Below are positions 44,990 through 53,811 of a DNA stretch of 64,000 bases, in pieces. The number at the start of each line of letters is the position of its first letter. Position 1 is the first letter of the stretch. The notes under the pieces are model-generated. The model was not told the DNA's origin, searched no databases, and worked only from the letters and a program-made list of their open reading frames with translations. A program made the position numbers and the translations under genes. The DNA is taken from the NCBI RefSeq assembly GCF_026191725.2, contig NZ_CP120863.1, positions 786,001 to 850,000 of the forward strand, written 5' to 3'. This DNA comes from Roseibium porphyridii (lineage in GTDB: Bacteria > Pseudomonadota > Alphaproteobacteria > Rhizobiales > Stappiaceae).

Positions 44990-45379
44990 TCAATAGCTCT
45001 CGATAAGGTCCCATTTGTTGCCGAACAGGTCTTCAAAAACAGCAACCTTTCCATATGGCTCGGTTCTGGGCTCTTCCAAAAAAGCAACGCCAGCTGCCTG
45101 CATCGCGGCATGATCTCGGTCAAAGTTGTCTGTATTCAAGAATAAAAACACCCGTCCGCCTGACTGATTGCCGATGGTCTTTTGCTGATCCGGTCCATCG
45201 GCCTCTGCCAGTAGTATGCGGGTTTCGGAACTCCCCTTAGGTGCAATCAACACCCAGCGCTTTGTCTCCGAAAGCTTGGTATCCTCGACAAGTTCAAAGC
45301 CAAGATTTTCCGTGTAGTAGGTGATCGCCTGATCGTAATTCGGGACCAGCAGCGCGAGGGCTCCAATTCGTTGCTTCAT
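44990..45379 (-). CDS. VOC-superfamily (glyoxalase/dioxygenase-fold) protein
   Basis: A 129-residue protein with the paired beta-alpha-beta-beta-beta modules of the VOC fold. ALLVPNYDQAITYYTENLGFELVED starts the first half, and VAVFEDLFGNKWDLIE ends the second with the usual metal-ligand Glu. The first-half ligand position is not His, so activity is unclear. Family members include resistance proteins and glyoxalases. The next gene upstream ends 11 bases before its start, so both are co-transcribed. Confidence 0.85.
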   Translation of the reverse strand: MKQRIGALALLVPNYDQAITYYTENLGFELVEDTKLSETKRWVLIAPKGSSETRILLAEADGPDQQKTIGNQSGGRVFLFLNTDNFDRDHAAMQAAGVAFLEEPRTEPYGKVAVFEDLFGNKWDLIESY

Positions 45380-45390
45380 TGCGTTTGTCC

Positions 45391-45810
45391 CTATTGTGCT
45401 TTCCGATAGACCGATATGTTCTTGAAGCTTGCAACATCAACAAGGTGCACGGTTTGGGTGATGGTCAGCGTGTTGCCGTCGTCGGAGAGCTGCCGCTCGG
45501 CCTTCATGATGGTCAGGCCGCCGCGCCTGGCTTCTGAGACGAGGTTGCGGTCACCTTCAAAGACAAGGCGCATTGCGTCGACCAGTCCGCTTTTGCCAAG
45601 CTTCACTTCCGGGCCGTCGGGCATCGCCTCGAAGGTGTCGTTGGTCACCTCGCCTTCGGCTGAAACCTGATTCATGGTGAAACAGGCCATTCCGAAATTG
45701 TCGTCGATTTTCAGTGTTGCGCTTTTGGGCGGATCGCCCTGCTCGAAATCGCTTTCCTCGGTGTCGAGGATCCAGGAGCCGAGAAAGGGTGCGAGTTTGT
45801 CTTCGATCAT
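45391..45810 (-). CDS. Uncharacterised cytoplasmic protein, lipocalin-like strand pattern
   Basis: A 139-residue protein with no signal peptide. FLGSWILDTEESDFEQGDPPKSATLKIDD, VDAMRLVFEGDRNLVSEARRGG and LSDDGNTLTITQTVHL read as alternating beta strands of a small barrel. No family assigned. The start at 45810 is chosen because longer in-frame starts would place the coding region across the leuB terminator hairpin. It precedes the VOC gene by 11 bases. Confidence 0.65.
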   Translation of the reverse strand: MIEDKLAPFLGSWILDTEESDFEQGDPPKSATLKIDDNFGMACFTMNQVSAEGEVTNDTFEAMPDGPEVKLGKSGLVDAMRLVFEGDRNLVSEARRGGLTIMKAERQLSDDGNTLTITQTVHLVDVASFKNISVYRKAQ

Positions 45811-45825
45811 CTGACCAACATGGGT

Positions 45826-45863
45826 AAAAGGAAAAACCGCCACCGGCATAGCCGCTGGCGGTT
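45826..45863 (-). terminator. Rho-independent terminator after leuB
   Basis: On the minus strand, AACCGCCA, a mismatch, CGGC, loop TAT, GCCG, a mismatch and TGGCGGTT form a long stem followed by TTTCCTTTT. It lies 24 bases after the leuB stop codon. Confidence 0.85.
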
Positions 45864-45886
45864 CCACGTGCAAATTGTAATGGTTG

Positions 45887-46999
45887 TCAGGCGCTCAGTG
45901 CAGAGAGTTCAGCAACGATGGCATCACCCATTTCGGAAGTCGAAACCGTCGCTTGGCCCTCACTGGCAATGTCCTTGGTCCGCAGGCCCTTGTCGAGCGC
46001 AACAGCAATTGCCTTGTCCAGCTTGTCGGCCGCTTCCACTTCCTCAAAGGAATACCGCAGCGCCATGCCGAAGCTTGCGATCATGGCGATCGGGTTGGCT
46101 GCGCCTGTTCCGGCGATGTCCGGAGCGGAGCCATGGACGGGTTCATAAAGCGCCTTGCGCTTGCCGGTCGCCTCGTCAGGAGCGCCGAGTGAGGCCGATG
46201 GCAGCATGCCAAGCGAACCGGTCAGCATGGCGGCGACATCAGACAGCATGTCACCAAAAAGGTTGTCGGTGACGATCACATCGAACTGTTTCGGCCAGCG
46301 GACCAGTTGCATGCCGCCGGCGTCGGCCAGCATATGCTCCAGTTCCACGTCCTGATAACCGTTGCCATGCGTCTGTGTGACGACCTCATTCCACAGAACA
46401 CCGGACTTCATGACGTTCCGTTTTTCCATTGAGGTGACTTTGTTATTCCGCGTACGGGCCAGCTCGAAGGCAACCTTCGAAATGCGTTCAATTTCGTATG
46501 TGTCGTAAACCTGAGTATCGACACCACGCTTCTGGCCGTTGCCAAGGTCCGTGATTTCCTTTGGTTCGCCGAAGTAAACGCCGCCTGTCAGCTCCCGAAC
46601 GATCAGGATATCAAGTCCCTCGATGATGTCCTTCTTCAGCGAAGATGCATCGGCGAGGGCCGGATAGCAGATTGCGGGACGCAGGTTTGCAAAGAGTTGC
46701 ATGTCCTTGCGAAGACGCAGGAGCCCCGCTTCAGGGCGCACTTCGTAGGGAACGTCGTCCCACTTCGGACCCCCGACCGCACCGAAAATGACGGCATCGG
46801 CGGCCATGGCCTTTGCCATGTCTTCTTCGGAGATCGACTGGCCATGAGCGTCATACGCCGAGCCGCCGACGAGACCTTCTTCCGTCTCGAAGGACATGCC
46901 GCCGTTTTCGTTGAACCAGCTGATTACCTTTTTCACTTCCGGCATAATTTCCGGGCCAATGCCATCACCCGGCAGAAGCAGAAGTTTTTGAGAAGCCAT
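45887..46999 (-). CDS. leuB: 3-Isopropylmalate dehydrogenase
   Basis: A 370-residue NAD-dependent enzyme of leucine synthesis, oxidatively decarboxylating 3-isopropylmalate. [42 protein letters not shown], the catalytic-region [12 protein letters not shown], and the signature [21 protein letters not shown] are all present. [18 protein letters not shown] is the NAD-binding loop. The ATG at 46999 gives the normal length. An in-frame ATG at 47017 adds six residues. It stands alone here, without leuC or leuD. Confidence 0.96.
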   Translation of the reverse strand: MASQKLLLLPGDGIGPEIMPEVKKVISWFNENGGMSFETEEGLVGGSAYDAHGQSISEEDMAKAMAADAVIFGAVGGPKWDDVPYEVRPEAGLLRLRKDMQLFANLRPAICYPALADASSLKKDIIEGLDILIVRELTGGVYFGEPKEITDLGNGQKRGVDTQVYDTYEIERISKVAFELARTRNNKVTSMEKRNVMKSGVLWNEVVTQTHGNGYQDVELEHMLADAGGMQLVRWPKQFDVIVTDNLFGDMLSDVAAMLTGSLGMLPSASLGAPDEATGKRKALYEPVHGSAPDIAGTGAANPIAMIASFGMALRYSFEEVEAADKLDKAIAVALDKGLRTKDIASEGQATVSTSEMGDAIVAELSALSA

Positions 47000-47188
47000 G
47001 GACGTTCCATCCCGCATTATTGAAAACCGATTGCGCTGGGTTACCGTGTTGGTTCCGCTCTTTCAAGGCAAAGGCAGTTGCGAAGAACTCAATCAACGGC
47101 GTCGGAAAGGTCAATAACGCCGCGGTGCCACAGCGCGAGGTACGATTCATATCGGAAGTCGCGGCACAATCTGACCGTAGCCGAATGC

Positions 47189-47965
47189 CTACAAACCGAT
47201 CATCCATTCACGGCCCGCCTGAAAGAACAGGTTCACCGCCAGTGCGGTCATGACCCATTTGAAGCCGGTCTTGAACGTTTTCTCGTTCATCTTGCCGAGC
47301 AGACGAGTGCCGGCCAATGTGCCGAGAAATCCGCTCGCGATCATCAGAAGGATCAGTCCTAGCCATGGTGCAAAAGCAAAGCCAAGGGCACCGAACGCCA
47401 GAACCTTGAACACATGCATCATCATCGCCGTAATTGCCTGATTGGCGACAAACTGGTGGCGGGTCAGTTCAAGCGTCGACAGAACCGCGCCGCCAATAGG
47501 ACCGGACGCTCCAAAGAACATTGACAGAAACGTGGACGCAAATCCTGCACCTGCCATGGCACGCTTGCGTGCCTTGCCGAATTTCGGTGCTTTGCCCCAG
47601 ACAATCCAGATGACGAAACAGCCAATGCCGGCTCTGAGAACCGCCGCCGGCAATTCAACAGCAATAGCGCCCCCAAGTGCAGCGCCGATGATGGCGCCGC
47701 AAGCGAACCAGATCGCGATCAGCCAGTCGACATGTTTGATCTGAACGATGGCCCGCCCTGCATTCGAACCAAGCTGCACCATACCGTGGACCGGCACCAA
47801 TGCACTTGCCGGCATGATCATCGCCATGATCGCAATGAGAGCAATGCCACCTCCAAGACCGACTGCGGCTGTCATCGCAGATGTGAAGAAACTCACACCG
47901 ATCAGCGCAATTGTTGCTGTCGCGTGCAACTGATCGGGCAAAATCACGGCAAAGAAGTCTGACAA
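47189..47965 (-). CDS. TSUP-family (TauE/SafE) membrane transporter
   Basis: A 258-residue protein with about eight hydrophobic helices. TAAVGLGGGIALIAIMAMIMP in the first repeat and FGASGPIGGAVLSTLELTRHQFVANQAI in the second are the duplicated TSUP motifs. Members export or import small sulfonates, sulfite or carboxylates. Substrate unknown. The TTG at 47965 lies directly after the stop of the AlbA_2 gene upstream. An ATG about 45 bases earlier would overlap that gene. The two are likely co-transcribed. Confidence 0.86.
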   Translation of the reverse strand: MSDFFAVILPDQLHATATIALIGVSFFTSAMTAAVGLGGGIALIAIMAMIMPASALVPVHGMVQLGSNAGRAIVQIKHVDWLIAIWFACGAIIGAALGGAIAVELPAAVLRAGIGCFVIWIVWGKAPKFGKARKRAMAGAGFASTFLSMFFGASGPIGGAVLSTLELTRHQFVANQAITAMMMHVFKVLAFGALGFAFAPWLGLILLMIASGFLGTLAGTRLLGKMNEKTFKTGFKWVMTALAVNLFFQAGREWMIGL

Positions 47966-47966
47966 C

Positions 47967-48761
47967 TCAGGACCATCTCGTGTTGGCGTAGTTGACAGCT
48001 TCCCGAACATCGAGCTTCCGGGTCGAATTGCCACTGCGCAGGTAGAAGACCGAGGCCTTGTTTTCTTCCATGTAAACCGCGCGTGGTGCCGGCCGAACGA
48101 TGATCATGGCCACATCCCTACCGCCGACACTTGCAAAGACCGTGTGAATGTAAGGGCAGAGGTCGCCACCCAGGTTCTTGGATACGATGTCATTGACCGT
48201 TCGTTCAAAAGCGTCGAGATCTGGGCTCTTGAGTGTTGCCAGATCTTTGTCAAGACCAAGGGGCTCGCCCGCATCATTGACGCCGATCAGCAGATGTCCG
48301 CCTTCGGCGTTGTAGAAACCGGCCAACGTCTTGGCGATGACCTTCTCCAGGCCACGATTGATGTGGTTTTCCTGCATGTCCCAACGCAGCGACGACTTGA
48401 ATTCGACCCGGCTTGTTTCCCCTCGCTTCATCAGGTCGGGGATCAGTGTGGTCTGCTCCTCCCGCAAGGACTTATAGGCCTCTGAGGTCTGCATGTAATT
48501 TCGGCTGAATATGCCAAAGGCCAGTCCGACAATTGCGCCGACCAGCGTATAGGCGACAGCAACGTCCAGATGCCTGGGAAGCAGAACGAGCCAGAGCCGC
48601 GCGGAGAGAAATTCCATCAGGTTGGGTGCTGTGTCAGAGAAGCGCGACAACTCCCACCAAACCACGATCAGGTTCAAGGGGTGAATGATCAGAACGCCAA
48701 CAAAAGCGCCAAGGATCACGTAGTTTGCAATGAAAGAAAGTCTGAACGGAGAGAATGACAT
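47967..48761 (-). CDS. Membrane-anchored AlbA_2 (Schlafen-type) domain protein
   Basis: A 264-residue protein. The first 90 residues hold two or three membrane helices (FIANYVILGAFVGVLIIHPLN, VAYTLVGAIVGLAFGIF). The cytoplasmic part is an AlbA_2 domain: ETSRVEFKSSLRWDM, then KVIAKTLAGFYNAEGGHLLIGVNDAGEPLGLD, DLDAFERTVNDIVSKNL and KASVFYLRSGNSTRKLD. AlbA_2 domains resemble Schlafen cores and are usually found in soluble regulators or nucleic-acid-related and defence proteins. A membrane-bound version is less usual. It is paired with a TSUP transporter. Confidence 0.8.
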   Translation of the reverse strand: MSFSPFRLSFIANYVILGAFVGVLIIHPLNLIVVWWELSRFSDTAPNLMEFLSARLWLVLLPRHLDVAVAYTLVGAIVGLAFGIFSRNYMQTSEAYKSLREEQTTLIPDLMKRGETSRVEFKSSLRWDMQENHINRGLEKVIAKTLAGFYNAEGGHLLIGVNDAGEPLGLDKDLATLKSPDLDAFERTVNDIVSKNLGGDLCPYIHTVFASVGGRDVAMIIVRPAPRAVYMEENKASVFYLRSGNSTRKLDVREAVNYANTRWS

Positions 48762-48776
48762 AGAAGGGCCTGAGAG

Positions 48777-48798
48777 AAAACGCCGGTCGCAACCGGCG
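48777..48798 (-). terminator. Rho-independent terminator after the M20 amidohydrolase gene
   Basis: CGCCGGT and ACCGGCG form a seven-base perfect stem with a four-base loop, followed on the minus strand by TTTTC. It lies 20 bases after the amidohydrolase stop and just before the AlbA_2 gene start. Confidence 0.82.
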
Positions 48799-48818
48799 CT
48801 TTCATATCACACTTTTTC

Positions 48819-49991
48819 TCAGGCCGCCGTAGGCATGGCTGTTTCCACCAACTTCACCCAGTAGGAGCAACCGACCGGAATCAAGTCGTCGTTGAAATCA
48901 TATTCGGGATGGTGAAGACCGGCACTGTCGCCGTTGCCGGCAAATATGAAAGCGCCCGGGCGTTCTTCCAGCATGTAGGAAAAGTCCTCGCCACCCATCA
49001 TCGGTTCGATCTGGCGGTCGACCTTGCCTTCACCGGCAATGCCTTCGGCGATATTTGCGGCAAAGTCTGTTTGATCGTCGTGATTGGCCGTCACCGGATA
49101 GCCGCGAATAAACTCCAGCTTTGCCGTCGCGCCGAAAGTTTCGGCCGTGCCGTTGACGATGGCTTCCATGCGCTCTTGAGCAAGGTCACGCATTTTTGGC
49201 GTGAGCGTGCGTACGGTTCCGCGCAGGAAAACCTCCTGCGGGATCACGTTGAACGCATTGCCTGCCTGGAAGACGGTGACCGAAACAACGACGGAATCGA
49301 GTGGATTGGCGTTTCGGCTGGCAATCGTTTGCAGCACAGACACCATCTTTGAACCGACGACAATCGGGTCGATGGTCATATGAGGCTTTGCGGCATGGCC
49401 GCCCTTGCCAGTGATCGTAATGCGGAACTCGTCCGTTGCAGCCATGATCGGACCCTTGCGGATCGCAAATTCCCCCACAGGCATGCCTGGATAATTGTGC
49501 ATTCCATAGACTTCATCGATGGGCCAACGTGTCATCAGGCCATCGTCGATCATCGCCTTTGCGCCCGCGCCGCCTTCTTCTGCGGGCTGGAAAATCACGA
49601 CAACCGTTCCGTCGAAATTGCGGGTCTCGGCAAGGTATTTCGCGGCTCCAAGTAACATGGCGGTGTGACCGTCATGGCCGCAGGCATGCATTTTGCCGGG
49701 TACCTTTGATGCATAGTCTTTGCCGGTTGCTTCCTCGATCGGCAATGCATCCATGTCCGCACGAAGGCCGATTGTCTTGCCGTCCCCACCGTTGCGACCC
49801 TTGATCACGCCAACAACGCCCGTCTTGCCTAACCCGGTGGCCACTTCGTCGACGCCGAAACTTTCAAGGAGTTCGGCCACTTTACCTGCGGTCCGGACGG
49901 TTTCATAAAGGATTTCCGGATTTTCATGGATGTCGCGGCGCCAGGCCGTGATTTCATCTGACAGGTCCGCAAGACGGTTTATGACTGGCAT
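48819..49991 (-). CDS. M20D-family amidohydrolase (hippurate hydrolase-like)
   Basis: A 390-residue di-metal hydrolase. Metal-binding motifs: GLRADMDALPI, HACGHDGHTAMLLGAA (the Cys-Gly-His of M20D), QPAEEGGAGAKAMIDDGL, GMHNYPGMPVG, and the final MGGEDFSYM. A dimerisation domain is inserted near 185-300. Members cleave N-acyl amino acids such as hippurate, N-acetyl amino acids or IAA conjugates, and the true substrate is not readable here. Cytoplasmic, normal length, followed by a terminator. Confidence 0.92.
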   Translation of the reverse strand: MPVINRLADLSDEITAWRRDIHENPEILYETVRTAGKVAELLESFGVDEVATGLGKTGVVGVIKGRNGGDGKTIGLRADMDALPIEEATGKDYASKVPGKMHACGHDGHTAMLLGAAKYLAETRNFDGTVVVIFQPAEEGGAGAKAMIDDGLMTRWPIDEVYGMHNYPGMPVGEFAIRKGPIMAATDEFRITITGKGGHAAKPHMTIDPIVVGSKMVSVLQTIASRNANPLDSVVVSVTVFQAGNAFNVIPQEVFLRGTVRTLTPKMRDLAQERMEAIVNGTAETFGATAKLEFIRGYPVTANHDDQTDFAANIAEGIAGEGKVDRQIEPMMGGEDFSYMLEERPGAFIFAGNGDSAGLHHPEYDFNDDLIPVGCSYWVKLVETAMPTAA

Positions 49992-50138
49992 TTAGAACTC
50001 CTGATACGGCGAGCCGAAGGTGTTTGACACTCAAGCGGCTAACCTATCGCAAGCCGTCAAAAGGGAAAGTGGCAAAGGTGAAAATCTTTGTGCTGCCAAC
50101 CGATCCGCGCAAAACGGGATCGAATATGAGCTGCTAGT

Positions 50139-50798
50139 TCAAAGGGCTCTGAACCGAAAAACCTGTGTCCGTTTTATCTCATTGTCTTCCAGTGCGCCGG
50201 TCACTGGAACAACAAATGTCGCCAGTTCTTCAAGACGCTCCTTCGGCAGATAGGATCTACCGGGATCACCAATCAAGACCAGCATTCCTTCATTCAGGGC
50301 ACGTTCAAGCATTGCGAGGACCTTTGCCGCCATGTGCTGGTCGTAAAAGACATCACCGCAAAAGAGTATGTCTGCCTCGGGCATGCCCGAAGCTGTGATA
50401 TCCGCGGTTTCCGGCATCAGGGAAACGTTGTTCAACGCGGCATTGAGTTTGGTTGCGGCAAAGGCAAAAGGGTCGACATCCACCGAGTGGCAGGATGCTG
50501 CACCAGCCATCATGGCGGCGATCCCGACGAGTCCGGAGCCGCAGGCAAAATCGAGCACCTTCTTGCCGCAAACCAGTTCTGGCGTGTCCAGAATGTAGCG
50601 GGCCAGACCTTGCCCGCCAGCCCAGGCAAACGCCCAGAATGGCGGGGCGAGACCAAGTTCGCCGAGCTGCTCTTCTGTCTTTTGCCACAACGCCATTGCT
50701 TCATCGGCCAGATGAAGCTGGATCTCCTCTGCATGAGGAACCGGTTTAACCTTCGTTTCCCTCAAGATGAATGCGGCCGGATCCTCGATTGCGGCCAT
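50139..50798 (-). CDS. Class I SAM-dependent methyltransferase, ETFB-lysine methyltransferase-like
   Basis: A 219-residue methyltransferase. The phrase PPFWAFAWAGGQGLARYILD before motif I (VLDFACGSGLVGIAAMMAGA), together with SVDVDPFAFAATKLNAALN and ILFCGDVFYDQHMA, is typical of the group including ETFB lysine methyltransferase, known from human and Agrobacterium. The target would then be the electron transfer flavoprotein beta subunit. Assignment to that target is by motif resemblance only. It lies one base after the EVE gene stop and is co-transcribed with EVE and YciI. Confidence 0.85.
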   Translation of the reverse strand: MAAIEDPAAFILRETKVKPVPHAEEIQLHLADEAMALWQKTEEQLGELGLAPPFWAFAWAGGQGLARYILDTPELVCGKKVLDFACGSGLVGIAAMMAGAASCHSVDVDPFAFAATKLNAALNNVSLMPETADITASGMPEADILFCGDVFYDQHMAAKVLAMLERALNEGMLVLIGDPGRSYLPKERLEELATFVVPVTGALEDNEIKRTQVFRFRAL

Positions 50799-50799
50799 A

Positions 50800-51225
50800 T
50801 CAGGCCGGCTCTTTCAGTCCGCCCATTTCACAGACGACTTTCCATTCCGCTTCCGTGACCGGCTGAACCGACAGACGCATGGAAGTGACCAGAGACATTT
50901 TCTCAAGCCTTGGCTCGGCTTTAACCTGGGCAAGGGTCACCGGCTGGGGAATGTCGCAGACGGCTTTGAAATCAACACACTCCCAACGCGGGTCATCCGT
51001 CGTGCTGTCGGGATGAATGTCACTGCAGACTTCAACAACGCCGACAACTTCCTTGCCGATATTGGAATGGTAGAAAAAGGCCTTGTCGCCGATTTCCATG
51101 GCGCGCATGTTGTTGCGTGCCTGGTAATTCCGGATGCCGTCCCATTCTTCGCCGGCTTCACCCTTGGCTTTTTGCTGGTCCCAGGACCATTTGTCCGGCT
51201 CGGACTTAATCAGCCAGTATTGCAC
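50800..51225 (-). CDS. EVE-domain protein
   Basis: A 141-residue PUA-like domain protein. YWLIKSEPDKWSWDQQ, EEWDGIRNYQARNNMRAM, GDKAFFYHSNIGKEVVGVVEV and LSVQPVTEAEW are the family's conserved blocks. EVE domains bind modified nucleobases in DNA or RNA. The YciI gene ends where it starts (adjacent bases 51225/51226), and gpsA and tsaD lie upstream, an order common in Hyphomicrobiales. Confidence 0.92.
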   Translation of the reverse strand: MQYWLIKSEPDKWSWDQQKAKGEAGEEWDGIRNYQARNNMRAMEIGDKAFFYHSNIGKEVVGVVEVCSDIHPDSTTDDPRWECVDFKAVCDIPQPVTLAQVKAEPRLEKMSLVTSMRLSVQPVTEAEWKVVCEMGGLKEPA

Positions 51226-51516
51226 TTAAGATGCCTCCGGATTTTTGATCACCCAGTTCCATGGGCGGATCTCCACACTTTCGAACAAACCGGCCCTGGC
51301 ATATGGATCTTCTTCCGAAATCGCCAGCGCTTCGTCACGGTTGGCGGCTTCAATAACCACCAACGAACCAGTCATGTTGCCTTCATCATCGGTGAAAGGA
51401 CCAGCGGCCTTGAGCCCATTGCCGAGAGCCTTCAGAAAGCCGATATGGGCTTCTCTGTTGTCAAGGCGGGTTTGAAGCGCACCCGGTTTGTCGGTGCAGA
51501 TCAGTGCATAAAGCAT
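51226..51516 (-). CDS. YciI-like protein
   Basis: A 96-residue ferredoxin-like-fold protein. The N-terminal MLYALICTDKPGALQTRLDNREAHI carries the conserved His/Asp region. AAGPFTDDEGNMTGSLVVIEAAN and EEDPYARAGLFESVEIRPW are typical. Family members act as small dehalogenase- or hydrolase-like enzymes in a few cases. The role here is unknown. Genomic link with gpsA and EVE. Confidence 0.9.
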   Translation of the reverse strand: MLYALICTDKPGALQTRLDNREAHIGFLKALGNGLKAAGPFTDDEGNMTGSLVVIEAANRDEALAISEEDPYARAGLFESVEIRPWNWVIKNPEAS

Positions 51517-51677
51517 GTAAGGGAACCTCGAGTTGCCAATTCTTGCCAGAACCTAGGTCCGACGCTTTGCAAACTCAATGCTGATATGCCGCGTGAGAGT
51601 ACGGAAAACTGCATTTTCCGTCCGATTACCCGATGGTACTGCCGTTCCACCCAGAAGTCAGAGGCGAGGCTTGCGCG

Positions 51678-52685
51678 TCAAACAACTTCCGATTCGGGTT
51701 TCAAAGGCCTTGCCATCAATGTGTTGAGGGCATCGTCAATGGACAAATCCTCATCGATCATTCTTGCCACCGTTTCGCAGATCGGAACATCAATGTCGTG
51801 TTTCTGTCCGAGTTTGACGGCAACGCGCGCCGAATAAGCTCCCTCGGCCAGTTTGCCGCCAGCTGAAATCAACTCAGAGGCCATGAAGCCTTCGCCCAAC
51901 CGCAGGCCAAAGGAGAAATTGCGCGATTGGCTGGAAGAACAGGTAAGTACCAGATCTCCAAGCCCGGAGAGGCCTGTCAGTGTTTCTGATTGTGCTCCCA
52001 TTGCAGTCCCGAGCCGACTGAGTTCGGCAAAACCACGCGCGGTCAGAGCAGCTTGGGCACTCGCGCCGAGTTTCCGGCCAACAACCGCGCCGCAGGCGAT
52101 GGCCAGAACATTCTTCAGGGCCCCGCCGATCTGGGCGCCGAGAATGTCGATTGACGCATAGGGACGGAAACATGGCGATTGCATTGATTCGCAAAGGCTC
52201 AGAGCCGTTTTGGCCGAGCTTGCTGCGACGGTGACTGCTGTTGGCAGCCCACGCGCAACATCGTCAGCAAAACTCGGACCCGACAGCACCGCAGCTTCTG
52301 CGCCCGGAAGTTCTTCGCTGAGGACTTTGGACAGAAGCTTGCCGGAGGTCTGCTCGATACCCTTGGCGCAGAGGACGACAGGTCCTTGCGCCCTGCCGGT
52401 TTTCTTGAGCGCTGCCAGCATCGCACGCGTTGTTTGCGCCGGTGTGACCAACAGCAAAGCGTCCGCGCCGGCGACATCTTCGAGCGACGTGGTCGCGTTC
52501 AGGTCTTCGTCGAACGTGATGCCGGGCAGATATCGGCTGTTTTGCCTGCGGGATCGAATATCAGAAACAATGCCCGGATCACGTGCCCACAAGCGCACAT
52601 CGCTGCCGGAGCGGGCTGCCGTGAGGGCCAGGGCGGTTCCCCAAGCGCCACCGCCGATGACGCCAATCGTCCTAATGGCGCCCAT
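51678..52685 (-). CDS. gpsA: NAD(P)H-dependent glycerol-3-phosphate dehydrogenase
   Basis: A 335-residue enzyme reducing dihydroxyacetone phosphate to sn-glycerol 3-phosphate for phospholipid synthesis. GVIGGGAWGTALALTAARSG binds the nucleotide. LCAKGIEQTSGKLLSKVL, SGPSFADDVARGLPTAV and the catalytic-Lys segment IGGALKNVLAIACGAVVG are diagnostic, as is GLSGLGDLVLTCSSSQSRNF. The ATG at 52685 is used. It overlaps the end of the Nudix gene upstream by 14 bases. Confidence 0.95.
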   Translation of the reverse strand: MGAIRTIGVIGGGAWGTALALTAARSGSDVRLWARDPGIVSDIRSRRQNSRYLPGITFDEDLNATTSLEDVAGADALLLVTPAQTTRAMLAALKKTGRAQGPVVLCAKGIEQTSGKLLSKVLSEELPGAEAAVLSGPSFADDVARGLPTAVTVAASSAKTALSLCESMQSPCFRPYASIDILGAQIGGALKNVLAIACGAVVGRKLGASAQAALTARGFAELSRLGTAMGAQSETLTGLSGLGDLVLTCSSSQSRNFSFGLRLGEGFMASELISAGGKLAEGAYSARVAVKLGQKHDIDVPICETVARMIDEDLSIDDALNTLMARPLKPESEVV

Positions 52686-53148
52686 TGCTCTGCCTTTCCA
52701 TGCGCGTCCGTAGTGTTTCAAGCTGCGCTCCAAAACCTTGAAAGAACCGGGTTTCGGCGGGCGCATCGTCGGCAAACAAGTCGAGCCAGAACAGGCGGAA
52801 CCGGATCGGCGGGCCGCCTGTGCTCGGGGTCATTTCATAATGTTCCCATTCCACTGCCGGCTTTTGCAGGATACGGCCGTGGAAATGTCGCCGCCGATGC
52901 AGTCCGTCGAGACAATTGGGAACATTTTCGAAGATATGGTCTTGGTCGGCGAACGATTCGAGCGCGATATCCAATGAAAGTCCTGTCTCTTCGACGAACT
53001 CGCGTCTGGCACCCTGCAAATAGCTTTCGCCGGGATCGAGTGTGCCTCCTGGCACTTGCAGGTCCGGATTGGGATGGTCAGGCTCGATAAACACCAGAAG
53101 TTCCGGCCCACAGGTCAGATAAACATACGCCTTGTGGTAGATCTGCAT
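52672..53148 (-). CDS. Nudix hydrolase (copy 1 of a tandem pair)
   Basis: A 158-residue protein. The Nudix box is LDPGESYLQGARREFVEETGLSL (near residues 37-60) with all catalytic Glu residues, so hydrolysis of a nucleoside diphosphate derivative is expected. The ATG at 53148 has GGAGGA upstream. It shares with the next gene the start YHKAYVYLTCG, the Nudix box, and a C-terminal WLDLF segment. The two are clearly duplicates inserted between tsaD and gpsA. Its end overlaps gpsA by 14 bases. Confidence 0.87.
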   Translation of the reverse strand: MQIYHKAYVYLTCGPELLVFIEPDHPNPDLQVPGGTLDPGESYLQGARREFVEETGLSLDIALESFADQDHIFENVPNCLDGLHRRRHFHGRILQKPAVEWEHYEMTPSTGGPPIRFRLFWLDLFADDAPAETRFFQGFGAQLETLRTRMERQSNGRH

Positions 53149-53175
53149 GACCGCGTCCTCCGGCTCCAAGAAGGC

Positions 53176-53679
53176 TTAGGCTGCGTCTTGCAGAGGCGCT
53201 AAACGCTTGCGAAGCAGGGAGAGCGGAGCGCCGAATGCTGCAAAAAAAGTCTCCTCAGTCATCGCCTCTGCGCCAAAGAGATCAATCCAGAAAAAATGGC
53301 AACGAATCGGATCTCCTCCGCTGCTTGGAAACATCTCGAAATGCTCCCACTTCTCCTTGGGCCGCTTTGAAAGCGTGACATGATAGTTGCGGCGAATGTG
53401 GCGGCCCTTCAACGGGCGGTTCGGTGGAGCCAGAAACTGGCCGACCTTTGGAAAGGTTTCAAAGGGCAGGTCCTGATCTGAAAAATGATCAAAGGCTGCG
53501 TCAAGCGTCAGTCCGGTTTCCTCGGCGAACTCGCGCATGGCTCCCTTCAAAAAGCTCTCGCCAGGATCCACGGTACCCCCGGGAACCTGAAGGCCGAGAT
53601 GCGGCGTGTCAGGTTCGTTGAAGACCAGAAGGTCCGTCCCGCAGGTCAGGTATACATAAGCCTTGTGGTAGACGCGCAT
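53176..53679 (-). CDS. Nudix hydrolase (copy 2 of a tandem pair)
   Basis: A 167-residue paralogue of the preceding Nudix protein. VDPGESFLKGAMREFAEETGLTL is a complete Nudix box. The proteins share MxxYHKAYVYLTCG, LQVPGGT, EHFEM/EHYEM and the WIDLF/WLDLF segment, and differ in the middle loop. This one has an extra RPLKGRHIRRNYHV stretch. Substrates cannot be predicted. The gap between the copies is 27 bases. Confidence 0.87.
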   Translation of the reverse strand: MRVYHKAYVYLTCGTDLLVFNEPDTPHLGLQVPGGTVDPGESFLKGAMREFAEETGLTLDAAFDHFSDQDLPFETFPKVGQFLAPPNRPLKGRHIRRNYHVTLSKRPKEKWEHFEMFPSSGGDPIRCHFFWIDLFGAEAMTEETFFAAFGAPLSLLRKRLAPLQDAA

Positions 53680-53811
53680 TCAAATGGGATCCGTCTTGCA
53701 GAGCTGAAGTTTCCTATCAGGCTCCGGCGACATTCTAAAGAGCAAGTTTCAGCGGGACCCTCTCAGCCCACATTCCGAGAGGCGATCAAGGTGGTCTACA
53801 TTGCCGAGATT

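Noticed and set aside
50767..51837. Plus-strand frame of 356 codons across EVE, YciI and the end of gpsA
   Set aside because: It spans three recognised minus-strand genes and their junctions, so it cannot be a real gene.
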